In this document: positions 1 through 6,672 of the stretch, piece after piece
How positions within the stretch are numbered: the first letter of the stretch is position 1
Layout: the number at the start of each line of letters is the position of its first letter
Source: a virus
DNA: 50,006 nucleotides
Virus record (IMG/VR): IMGVR_UViG_3300015199_000067
Coordinates: 1-50,006 of that record
Strand: one strand, 5' to 3'
Notes under the pieces: generated by a model
Database searches by the model: none
What the model was told of the DNA's origin: nothing
The model's input: only the letters and a program-made list of their open reading frames with translations
Program-made: the position numbers and the translations under genes

Positions 1-233
1 TGTTAGCGGAGGCGATGGAAGATGAGCGCCTCGCCGATCTTCTGGAGGAGCTCTCAGAGGATGAGCAGGTTCGCATCGTGGAGGGCTTGGACCTGGATCG
101 CGCCGCTCGGGTGCTTGACGAGATGGTGTCTCGGGAGGCGAAGCGGGCGGAGATCTCAGATCCTGTGGATGATCCTGTGGGTTCTGTGGACGGAGCGGTG
201 TCGGATCCCGCCACGTCGGATCGCGACACATAG
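1..233 (+). CDS. Terminase small subunit-like protein, C-terminal part (gene spans contig ends)
   Basis: The frame is already open at base 3. If base 50006 is joined to base 1, the last base of the window plus bases 1-2 form GTG and the frame runs on from the ORF starting at 49718, giving a 173-aa protein of which this part supplies the last 76 residues. They are helical and strongly acidic (LADLLEELSEDEQ) with a disordered Asp/Pro-rich tail. The N-terminal part carries the helix-turn-helix expected of a small terminase, and the large terminase lies three genes downstream. If the molecule were linear here, a 72-aa ORF from ATG 15, preceded by GCGGAGGCG, is the alternative. Confidence 0.7.
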   Translation, partial: LAEAMEDERLADLLEELSEDEQVRIVEGLDLDRAARVLDEMVSREAKRAEISDPVDDPVGSVDGAVSDPATSDRDT

Positions 234-244
234 CGCGATCCGAC
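215..244 (+). terminator. Hairpin at the end of the small-terminase gene
   Basis: GTCGGATCGCG (215-225) and CGCGATCCGAC (234-244) form a perfect 11-bp stem with an 8-base loop that contains the TAG stop codon. There is no T-tract, as is usual in high-G+C genomes. A -10-like box follows within five bases, so the hairpin probably separates two transcription units. A role as a packaging (cos/pac) element is an alternative, given its place beside the terminase genes. Confidence 0.6.
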
Positions 245-248
245 AGGC

Positions 249-254
249 TACAAT
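249..254 (+). promoter_or_regulatory. -10 box TACAAT of a likely leaderless promoter
   Basis: TACAAT matches the -10 consensus at five of six bases and lies exactly six bases before ATG 261, where transcription would begin. The same layout (hairpin, TAnnnT, six bases, start codon) occurs at 3587-3599 and 49706-49718. No clear -35 box is visible. Confidence 0.5.
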
Positions 255-260
255 GGCGGA

Positions 261-446
261 ATGCCCGACACCGATAGTTCGGCTTTGAGCGAGGCCGCTG
301 AGGCCGCGAAACAAATCAAGGCGTGGGAGAAGCGACGGGACCAACGGATCCGTCAGGCGCGCGCCGAGGGTGCGTCTCTGCGCGCCATCGCGTCGGAGGT
401 CGGGTTGCATCACTCGACAGTGAAAGTGATCGGTGAGAAGGAGTGA
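261..446 (+). CDS. Small helix-turn-helix protein
   Basis: A 61-aa protein. Residues 1-30 are a charged helix (AAEAAKQIKAWEKRRDQR) and residues 30-56 fit a helix-turn-helix of the resolvase/Sigma-70 region 4 kind (GASLRAIASEVGLHHSTVK). It probably binds DNA. Its place just upstream of the large terminase suggests a packaging or regulatory role, but the HTH protein spanning the contig ends is the better small-terminase candidate. The ATG is chosen because a -10-like TACAAT lies six bases upstream, implying a leaderless message; GGCGGA could act as a weak ribosome site instead. The next gene starts inside its last codons (GTGA overlap). Confidence 0.75.
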   Translation: MPDTDSSALSEAAEAAKQIKAWEKRRDQRIRQARAEGASLRAIASEVGLHHSTVKVIGEKE

Positions 447-733
447 CACTTCGGTCCGTCCCGACCGGAGACGCCGTCCGGCTCGACGTTTCTAAGGCGC
501 GCCGATGGGTTGTCGCCCACGGGTTCTCGCGACTCACCGTGGTTGTCGCTACGACGGAGGACGAGGCTCGCGCTATCGGAGCGGTCTGGTTCGCTCGCCG
601 CGAGGGACGCACCTATTACCGGGTCCCTGAGAAACGGGACTTCCGGGTTCGCCCAGCGACCGACCAGGACGTGGAGTCGTTCCTCGCGCTCCTCGCCCAG
701 GATCGAGCCGGTAAGGCTGGCGTCGCCCGGTGA
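443..733 (+). CDS. Hypothetical protein upstream of the large terminase
   Basis: A 96-aa protein that I do not recognise. It starts at GTG 443, overlapping the previous stop by four bases, and its own end overlaps the GTG of the large terminase, so it is translationally coupled in a packaging operon. It is a mixed alpha/beta, moderately basic protein (RLTVVVATTEDEARAIGAVWFARREG...YYRVPEKRDFRVRPAT). No metal-binding, membrane or nucleotide-binding motif is visible. A packaging accessory role is only an inference from position. Confidence 0.65.
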   Translation: MTLRSVPTGDAVRLDVSKARRWVVAHGFSRLTVVVATTEDEARAIGAVWFARREGRTYYRVPEKRDFRVRPATDQDVESFLALLAQDRAGKAGVAR

Positions 734-2172
734 GCACGAGTCTCGCGCTCCGCTACGCCCAGCTCCCCGACACCGATCGGGACGCCTTTCGGGCCCAAGC
801 CGGCGTATCCGAGGCCGACCTCCTCGACGACTGGCGGTTCTGGGCTCGCCCGGAGCAGCTCCCACCGCCCGGTGACTGGATGATCTGGTTCCTTCAGGCC
901 GGACGGCGGTTCGGGAAAACCCGTGCCGCGTCAGAGTGGATCGTCGAGGGTCTCCGCGAACTCACCCCGCTCGTGCCCGGCGGACAGGTCCAGGTTGGGC
1001 TTGTCGGGACGAAGCTCGAAGCGGTCCGGCTCATCATGGTCGAGGGTGAGAGCGGGCTGTCGAAGACGCTCCCACGGTCGATGTGGAAAGACGATTCGTG
1101 GGAACGAACGTGGAACCGCGGCCCGTGCGAGCTGCACCTATCGACCGGTGCGTTCCTCAAGGGCTACTCGGCTGAACGCCCTCGGGATCTCCGCGGACCG
1201 AGTTTCCACCGGATCTGGGTTGATGAGCCCGCGACCCTCAAAGACGCCCACCTCGGGCTCACCGAAGACACCACGTTCTCTAACGCGCTCCTCGCTCTGT
1301 CCGCCCCACCAGACCCGCGCATGATCGTGACCGGGACCCCGAAGAACAACCGGCTCATCCATCAACTCCTCGACGATCCGACGATCCCGGTGTCTCGCGG
1401 CTCCACGTTCGACAACCTCGCTCACCTCGCACCGAAGTACTTCTCGTCGACCGTCGCCCGCTACCGAGGGACCCGCCTCGGGCAACAGGAGCTGTACGGC
1501 GAACTCCTCGAAGACCTCGGTCAGGTGTTCCAGCGCGGCTGGTTCGACATCGTGCCGGCGCTCCCCGTCTCAGCGTGGACCCGGCTCCGGTTCTGGGACC
1601 TCGCGTCAACCGAGCCGTGGGAAGGGAACCAGGACCCGGACTGGACGGTCGGCGCGCTCGTCGCCGTCGAGCACCCCGAGCCCGTCAAACTGGAGGACGG
1701 GACGGTGTTCCTCCGCCCGCGCCGAATCGCGATCGAGCACATCGCCCGTTTCCGGAAGCGGGCGGGACCACGCAACGAGGAGATCCTTAAGATCTCGAAC
1801 GCCGACGGGATCCCGAGAGTCGGCATCGAGCAGGAACCGGGTCGGGGCGGACCGGACACGATCCGGGACCTCACCGCCTACTTGCACGGGGTCGCGCGGG
1901 TGATCCCGTGGCCACAGTCAGTCGACAAACTGACCCGCTCGGAGATCCTGTCGGGCCCAGCGGAACAGGGTCGGGTGCTCCTGGTGCGCTCCGGGTGGGA
2001 CATCGACGCTTTTCTCGACGAGGCCGACGAGTTCCCGAACGGCGCGCACGACGACATCGTTGACGCGATCTGTTCCGCGATCGCGGTGCAAACCCCGACC
2101 GGCTCGGAGATCCCTCCGCCGGCTGTTTCCGGTAAGAAGTTCATGGACAAGGGATCCGTATCCCTCCGATGA
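730..2172 (+). CDS. terL: Terminase large subunit
   Basis: The 480-aa DNA-packaging motor and genome-cutting nuclease. The N-terminal ATPase has the terminase-type Walker A motif AGRRFGKT (residues 57-64) and a Walker B ending in Asp165-Glu166 (WVDEPA). A motif-III-like VTGTPKNN follows. The C-terminal RNase H-like nuclease shows Asp290 in RFWDLAS and Asp441/Asp442 in HDDIVDAI, with an intervening GIEQEPG strand. Length is normal for the family. GTG 730 overlaps the previous stop (GTGA). The protein would dock on the portal encoded at 3775 during head filling. The family assignment is secure; the packaging mode (cos or headful) cannot be told by reading. Confidence 0.95.
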   Translation: MSTSLALRYAQLPDTDRDAFRAQAGVSEADLLDDWRFWARPEQLPPPGDWMIWFLQAGRRFGKTRAASEWIVEGLRELTPLVPGGQVQVGLVGTKLEAVRLIMVEGESGLSKTLPRSMWKDDSWERTWNRGPCELHLSTGAFLKGYSAERPRDLRGPSFHRIWVDEPATLKDAHLGLTEDTTFSNALLALSAPPDPRMIVTGTPKNNRLIHQLLDDPTIPVSRGSTFDNLAHLAPKYFSSTVARYRGTRLGQQELYGELLEDLGQVFQRGWFDIVPALPVSAWTRLRFWDLASTEPWEGNQDPDWTVGALVAVEHPEPVKLEDGTVFLRPRRIAIEHIARFRKRAGPRNEEILKISNADGIPRVGIEQEPGRGGPDTIRDLTAYLHGVARVIPWPQSVDKLTRSEILSGPAEQGRVLLVRSGWDIDAFLDEADEFPNGAHDDIVDAICSAIAVQTPTGSEIPPPAVSGKKFMDKGSVSLR

Positions 2173-2185
2173 AGGAGCACACCGA

Positions 2186-2902
2186 ATGCAGATAGCGATT
2201 GTCAACCAATCCCACACGATCACCGACGCCCAGGTCGCCGCGGCTGCCGTGGATCTCAACACCCAGATCCAACGCGATGTGGGCCCAGCCTGGAATGTGT
2301 CGGGTGCCGTGTTCGCTTGCGTCCGCGGGATCGCGCCACCACCCGGTGCTGCGCAGGTGCTGGTCCTCGACGACTCGGACCAACCCGGAGCCCTCGGGTA
2401 TCACTCGGTCACCCCACAAGGCCGACCGATAGCGAAAGTGTTCGCCCACACCGACCAACTCCACGGGCTTTCGTGGACGGTTACGACCTCCCATGAGGTC
2501 GTCGAGATGATCGTCGATCCGCTCTGTGTCCAGGCAGCACAGATCGGCCAGTCTTCGTTCGCGGCGTGGGAGGCATGCGATCCGTGCGAGGCAGACCGGT
2601 TCGGGTATCTCATCGGCACCACCCACGTCTCCGACTTCGTGCTCCCCGCGTGGTTCACGCGAGGACCGGGACCCTACGACTTCGGCCACCACATCACGGC
2701 TCCGCTCTCGCTCCTCCCCGGTGGGTACATGAGCGTGTGGGCTCCCGGAGCCGGGTGGACACAGAAGTTCGCGGAGACCGACGACGGGTCGATCTCCCGC
2801 CTGGCACAATCCACCCGGAACGAGCTACGGAACTCGGTGTGGCTCGGGGTCGAAACCCCTCCCGCCCCGGTGTCGGGTGTCGGCCAGAGCGACCCAACAT
2901 GA
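2186..2902 (+). CDS. Putative zinc-metallopeptidase-like protein with HExxE motif
   Basis: A 238-aa protein starting at ATG 2186 behind GAAGGAG (2171-2177). Residues 102-110 read SHEVVEMIV: His103-Glu104 with Glu107 make an HExxE pattern, followed by DP and later EACDPCE and a VSDFVLPAWF segment. I recall this combination from uncharacterised bacterial proteins that look like zinc peptidases, but I cannot name the family precisely. No signal peptide is visible. Its place between terminase and portal is unusual, and it overlaps the next gene by four bases. It could act in virion maturation or on a host protein; neither can be shown here. Confidence 0.65.
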   Translation: MQIAIVNQSHTITDAQVAAAAVDLNTQIQRDVGPAWNVSGAVFACVRGIAPPPGAAQVLVLDDSDQPGALGYHSVTPQGRPIAKVFAHTDQLHGLSWTVTTSHEVVEMIVDPLCVQAAQIGQSSFAAWEACDPCEADRFGYLIGTTHVSDFVLPAWFTRGPGPYDFGHHITAPLSLLPGGYMSVWAPGAGWTQKFAETDDGSISRLAQSTRNELRNSVWLGVETPPAPVSGVGQSDPT

Positions 2903-3261
2903 CCGCCGACTCAATCCTCGGGGCTCTCGTCGTGGCCTTCGCCTCCTACCGTGTCACCCGCCTCATCGTCCTAGACGTTCTCATCGACGAACCCCGAATG
3001 TGGGTGCTGCGCTCACTCGCTCCTCGTCCGAACCCGTCGGCAGGGATCTCCGGACGGCTCCCTAGTGCCCGTCGAGGCTCCCGGCTCCCTCGCGCCCGGA
3101 TGAAGCTCGCGGAGGGGCTCCAGTGTTCGTTCTGTGTCGGGGTGTGGGTCACGATCGGGCTCGCTGGTGCGTGGCACCTCAACGGATACGCTCGGGCCCC
3201 GATCGTCGTCGCCGCGATCTGTGGGCTCCAGGCCCTCCTCTCGTCGTGGGAGGGCGAGTGA
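2899..3261 (+). CDS. DUF1360-like membrane protein
   Basis: A 120-aa protein starting at ATG 2899, overlapping the previous stop (ATGA). Residues 5-25 form a hydrophobic segment ending ASYRVTRLIVLD, and a second hydrophobic region follows the cysteine motif LQCSFCVGVWV (around residues 74-84). The xSxRLTRLI start and CxxCxGxW motif are typical of DUF1360 proteins, small membrane proteins of unknown function found in phages and in spore-forming bacteria. A region rich in Arg, Pro and Ser lies between. Membrane location is likely; function is not known. Confidence 0.65.
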   Translation: MTADSILGALVVAFASYRVTRLIVLDVLIDEPRMWVLRSLAPRPNPSAGISGRLPSARRGSRLPRARMKLAEGLQCSFCVGVWVTIGLAGAWHLNGYARAPIVVAAICGLQALLSSWEGE

Positions 3262-3431
3262 GCATCCTGCCGTGCGGCACCCGTCCCGTCTGGCCGACGG
3301 AAACCGAAGCGCTCGACGGGATCTCGGACGGCTGGACGGCTCGATGGTGCGAACGATGTGAGGCGTGGCACCGAGAGCGGAGCCGTCCTCCCGCCGTCTG
3401 CCGATCCTCTCCTCGCGGGAGCGGAGAGTGA
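3258..3431 (+). CDS. Small CxxC protein
   Basis: A 57-aa ORF starting at GTG 3258 within the previous stop (GTGA overlap). The sequence has a central RWCERCEAW, a CxxC knuckle, and a basic Ser/Pro-rich end. One pair of cysteines is not enough for a full zinc site unless it dimerises. The overlap with its neighbour and compact spacing support translation. No function can be assigned. It ends just before the candidate small-RNA promoter at 3429-3437, which overlaps its last codons. Confidence 0.5.
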   Translation: MSILPCGTRPVWPTETEALDGISDGWTARWCERCEAWHRERSRPPAVCRSSPRGSGE

Positions 3432-3437
3432 TACAGT
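3429..3437 (+). promoter_or_regulatory. Extended -10 promoter for a candidate small RNA
   Basis: TGATACAGT fits the extended -10 pattern TGnTAnnnT. Start of transcription would fall near 3444, exactly where a nested fold begins that ends in a strong hairpin at 3556. No protein start follows before that hairpin. No -35 box is evident, which is usual for extended -10 promoters. Confidence 0.45.
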
Positions 3438-3443
3438 CGGAGA

Positions 3444-3556
3444 TCTACAAGGGCCCCTAGAGATCGTTCCGGCTGTCTGTTGCAACAGATGAGCGTGGGC
3501 CCAATGGAGCAGGTAGAGGGAAGTGCCCAACGAGCCCGTCAGCCGCGGGCTCGTTG
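3444..3556 (+). ncRNA. Candidate structured small RNA, about 113 nt
   Basis: The interval lies between an extended -10 (3429-3437) and a perfect 11-bp hairpin (3528-3556), with no plausible coding frame. Three nested stems can be read: TCTAC (3444-3448) with GTAGA (3513-3517); GGGCCC (3451-3456) with GGGCCC (3497-3502); and TCTGT (3476-3480) with ACAGA (3485-3489), closing a TGCA loop within the 14-bp palindrome TCTGTTGCAACAGA. The order is consistent with one branched or stacked fold. It is not a tRNA: there is no TTCRA T-loop and the arms are wrong. An alternative fold uses 3433-3440 with 3469-3476 and would require transcription from further upstream. Function unknown. Confidence 0.45.
3528..3556 (+). 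terminator. Strong hairpin, likely terminator
   Basis: CAACGAGCCCG (3528-3538) and CGGGCTCGTTG (3546-3556) form a perfect 11-bp stem with a 7-base loop. No T-tract follows. It closes the candidate small RNA and lies 30 bases before the -10-like box at 3587. Its AACGAGC/GCTCGTT core recurs in the hairpin at 29709-29738. Confidence 0.6.
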
Positions 3557-3586
3557 CGCGTCCGCGCCCAGCTCGCTCGCCGTGAT

Positions 3587-3592
3587 TACACT
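3587..3592 (+). promoter_or_regulatory. -10 box TACACT of a likely leaderless promoter
   Basis: TACACT lies exactly six bases before GTG 3599, which has no ribosome-binding site. The spacing is identical to TACAAT/ATG at 249-261 and TACCCT/ATG at 49706-49718, and as in those cases a hairpin lies just upstream. It would drive the portal operon. Confidence 0.45.
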
Positions 3593-3598
3593 CGCGCC

Positions 3599-3778
3599 GT
3601 GACCTCTCGATCGAGAGCCGATCTCTACGGATGGGCTGTCGTCATCGTCGCTGGGTTCGGGCTCGGGCTCGGAGCCGGCACGGTCATGATCCGGATCCTG
3701 AATCGACACGAGGCTCGAACTGTGAACCGTCCATCAACTGTCCGCCCACTAGCGGAACCGATCGGGTTCCGCAGATGA
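3599..3778 (+). CDS. Small single-pass membrane protein
   Basis: A 59-aa protein with one transmembrane segment (residues 10-29, WAVVIVAGFGLGLGAGTVMI) preceded by Arg-rich residues, so the N-terminus is probably cytoplasmic. The C-terminal 25 residues are basic and soluble. A longer frame from TTG 3554 would start inside the hairpin stem and is less likely; GTG 3599 fits a leaderless message from the box at 3587. Its stop overlaps the portal start (ATGA). Function unknown; small membrane proteins before the portal are not a standard head component. Confidence 0.55.
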   Translation: MTSRSRADLYGWAVVIVAGFGLGLGAGTVMIRILNRHEARTVNRPSTVRPLAEPIGFRR

Positions 3779-6672
3779 CCGACACGATCGACGCTCTGCC
3801 CGATCTCCGTCACAGGTCATTCGACGAAGCACGAGGATTCCTCGACCGCATAGACCGCGCTGTCCACGTCCGCGAGACGAAACAGGCGTCCGCTACGCCG
3901 GCTCGGGCGATCCCTCAGAAATGGCTCAACCGCGAGGAGTCGTGGCAGCGACGCGTTCGCGAGTACGACCGCAACGGTCCCGGCTTCCTTGGCTACGTGT
4001 TCGACACCAAGGCGCAGGTCGCGTCGATGGTCCCGCTCCACATGGAGCAGATGGACCGGCGCGGCGTGTGGTCCCGAACCGCGGACGCATCCGCGCAGGC
4101 TGCCCTCGCCGCGTTCATCGGGATCGGCAACGACCAAGACAACCTCGTCTACTCCCAGTTCCGGTCGCTCGAATCGGTCGGTGAGTACTGGCTCGCCGCG
4201 GTCGACACACCCGAGGGGTTGCGGTGGGTGGTCGCCCAAACCCCGCAGCTCGACTTCAAAGCCAACGACACGGTCATCCTCCGGACCCGCCGCGAGGAAT
4301 CCCCGAACGACCCGACCGTCTACCGGCTGTCTCGCAACCAGGTGGTCCGATGCCATCACCCCGACCCGGAGTGGTCGGGCGAGGCGTACTCGGCTGTTCG
4401 CCGCGCTCTCCCCGACATCGAGCGGTACCGGTCAACGGTCCGGAACATCGCTCGCACCCTCGACTCCCGGCTCCTCACGAACGGTCTGATCTGGTTCGCC
4501 CCGGATGACCCGGACCGCCCGTCGCGCCCGAGCCCCGACACCCCGATCCAGACCGTCGAACAGGTGATGTCCGACTACACGGAGATCGCGTGGAAGGCGC
4601 TCAACGACGATTCGGACTTCGCGGCCTACGCACCGTTCCCGGTGAGCGGAGCGAACAAACCCGAGTTCGTTGACGTGGGGAGGTCGCTCGACCCGGAGGT
4701 CCTCGCCGCTGAAACCAAGGCGCTCGAAGCCGTCGGCCGATCCCTCGACTACCCGCAGCAGCTCCTGGTGCAAGGGCCCGGAGCCGGCAACCACTGGTCA
4801 GATCTCCTCCTCAAGGACGACTTCCTGAACTCTGCGATCGCCCCCGGTCTCGGAGAGGTGTGCGGGTACATTTCGACCGTGGCTGTTCGCCCGCTCCTCG
4901 AAGTGATGCGCGCCCGAGGAGCGAACCTCGAAGATCCGGTTCGGTATCGGGTGTGGTACGACCTCTCCGATGTGGCGAAACGCCCGGACACGTCCGATCA
5001 GATGCTGTCGGCGTGGCGTGATGGCATCGCGAGTTTCGAAGCGGTCGGCCAATCGATCGGGTTGTCACATGACGAGCTTCTCCCGCTGCCCGAGGGAATC
5101 ACCGAATACGAACATTGGCGGGAGTCTCACAGCAAGACTGCCGGTCTCGCCCCAGGAGCGTCGGCTCCGTCGGCGGCGTCTCCTCCCGCCGCGCCGAACC
5201 CCGCGCAGTCACCGTCGATGCAAACCGCCGCGGCGTCGAGCCCCGACCACTCAACGGGCGTGATGATCGCTCTCGTCCCGGACCGCCCGCAGACGCTCGC
5301 CGTAGCGGACGGGCTCGACCCATCCGACCTCCACGTCACCCTCGGGTACTTCGGGACGGTCGACAACATCTCACCGGACCGCCAGGGCGAACTCCTCGCC
5401 GCTGTCGAGGATCTCGCGACCCGGTACCAGCCCCTCGACCTTCGGATCTCCGGGACGGGATACCTCGGAGACGACGACCCTCAAGCCACGGTGTTTCTCG
5501 TCGAGAACCCGGACCTCGGAGCGATCCACGACGCGGCTATCGCCGCGGCTGCCGGAGCCGGCGTACCGAACGGGTCGTCCCACCCAGGGTTCATCGGCCA
5601 CATGACGATCGGGTACGGGGTGGAGCGACCCGCGACAGTCGTCAAATCGTTCCGGGCGTCCACGATCAGGCTCACTCTCGGACCCGAAACCCATGACGTG
5701 AGCCTTGGGTCCGGGAAAATGGCCGCGGCGTCCCGAGCGAAGATCCGGGTCGCGGCACCGACCCAACCGGTCAATATTGGGCCGAAACTCACCAATGTTG
5801 ACCGCCGTCTGTTCGACCGGATCCGCACGGCAGCCGAGATCGCGCTGGCCGCGGCGATAGCGAACGCTGGTCGGGCCGTGCTCCGGGCCCTCCCGCAAGG
5901 CGAGCTGCGATCCTCGCTACGAAACGTCCCGTTGTCCGACGTGTGGTTCTCGGTCCCTCAGGAGATCCGAGATCAGGTCGGGATCACCGAAACGGACGTT
6001 CTCGGAGACAACCCTTTCGGTTCGCTCGATGAGGACGTGCTCGCCGCTTTCGAAGCATCCGACGAGCAAACCGACCGGGTGCTCGGAGGAGCCGGGATCG
6101 GTCCGGGCCCGAAGGCGGAGGCAGCCGCGGCCACCGCGTTCCTCATGGCTGGGCTCTCAGCGTTCGCGGTGAGCCGGCTCAACAACCCGAACCCTCCGCC
6201 TCCCACCCGTGGCGAATACGACCAGTTCCGGGCGGTCCCGCCCTCGCTTGTCCGCGACACTCTCCGGGTCTCAGCGGGCGCGTCGCATAGTTCAACGGCG
6301 CTGGTGTCCGACCCTGTAGGTCGACCGCAGCTCCCCGACAACGGGAAATGGGTTGGTGGCGACGGGCCAGCGACCGGGCCGACGACCGTCGACTACCTGG
6401 AGAACCTCGGGGTGATCGCGAGCCCGATCACCTACCAGTGGATCCACGGCGACGCGGCACGCCCGTTCGAGCCCCACGAAGCGCTCGACGGCACCGAATA
6501 CACAGAGGAGGACCGCGACTCGGTCCTTGCGAACGCCGACTCGTTCCCCGACGGAGAAGTTTACTTTCCTGGCGACCACTCCGGGTGTACGTGCTACGAG
6601 GGAATGGTCCTTGAACTCACGGTCGGGATTATCGAACCCGGAGCCGACGGAGCGCCGGAGGGCGAGTCGTGA
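3775..6672 (+). CDS. Portal protein fused to a 2H phosphoesterase domain and a MuF-like domain
   Basis: A 965-aa protein. Residues 1-470 are portal-like (the dodecameric ring for DNA entry; segments NGPGFLGYVFDTKAQ, QTPQLDFKAND, LDYPQQLLVQGPG). A Pro/Ala/Ser linker (about 475-505) leads to a 2H phosphoesterase (2'-5' RNA ligase-like) domain with both signature motifs: His520-Val-Thr522 in LHVTLGYFG and His609-Met-Thr611 in GHMTIGYG. After a helical stretch with few landmarks, residues 887-945 look like the MuF/SPP1 gp7 C-terminal domain (YQWIHGD, EALDG, DHSGCTCYE with Cys938 and Cys940). Typical portals are about 450-550 aa. ATG 3775 overlaps the previous stop. The portal call rests on position and general pattern; the 2H motifs are clear. 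Confidence 0.8.
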   Translation: MTDTIDALPDLRHRSFDEARGFLDRIDRAVHVRETKQASATPARAIPQKWLNREESWQRRVREYDRNGPGFLGYVFDTKAQVASMVPLHMEQMDRRGVWSRTADASAQAALAAFIGIGNDQDNLVYSQFRSLESVGEYWLAAVDTPEGLRWVVAQTPQLDFKANDTVILRTRREESPNDPTVYRLSRNQVVRCHHPDPEWSGEAYSAVRRALPDIERYRSTVRNIARTLDSRLLTNGLIWFAPDDPDRPSRPSPDTPIQTVEQVMSDYTEIAWKALNDDSDFAAYAPFPVSGANKPEFVDVGRSLDPEVLAAETKALEAVGRSLDYPQQLLVQGPGAGNHWSDLLLKDDFLNSAIAPGLGEVCGYISTVAVRPLLEVMRARGANLEDPVRYRVWYDLSDVAKRPDTSDQMLSAWRDGIASFEAVGQSIGLSHDELLPLPEGITEYEHWRESHSKTAGLAPGASAPSAASPPAAPNPAQSPSMQTAAASSPDHSTGVMIALVPDRPQTLAVADGLDPSDLHVTLGYFGTVDNISPDRQGELLAAVEDLATRYQPLDLRISGTGYLGDDDPQATVFLVENPDLGAIHDAAIAAAAGAGVPNGSSHPGFIGHMTIGYGVERPATVVKSFRASTIRLTLGPETHDVSLGSGKMAAASRAKIRVAAPTQPVNIGPKLTNVDRRLFDRIRTAAEIALAAAIANAGRAVLRALPQGELRSSLRNVPLSDVWFSVPQEIRDQVGITETDVLGDNPFGSLDEDVLAAFEASDEQTDRVLGGAGIGPGPKAEAAAATAFLMAGLSAFAVSRLNNPNPPPPTRGEYDQFRAVPPSLVRDTLRVSAGASHSSTALVSDPVGRPQLPDNGKWVGGDGPATGPTTVDYLENLGVIASPITYQWIHGDAARPFEPHEALDGTEYTEEDRDSVLANADSFPDGEVYFPGDHSGCTCYEGMVLELTVGIIEPGADGAPEGES

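Noticed and set aside
15-233. Stand-alone small protein resembling the helical N-domain of MgtE transporters
   Set aside because: The resemblance (LADLLEEL, RAARVLDEM) is low-complexity helix. The frame is open upstream of ATG 15 and joins the ORF at the right end.
2060-2185. Longer N-terminus for the HExxE protein
   Set aside because: The extra 42 residues overlap the large-terminase C-terminus in another frame; ATG 2186 has a good ribosome site.
3444-3530. tRNA-like gene (paired GGGCCC arms)
   Set aside because: There is no T-loop TTCRA, no D-arm GG and no anticodon arm of the right size. The region fits a different small RNA.
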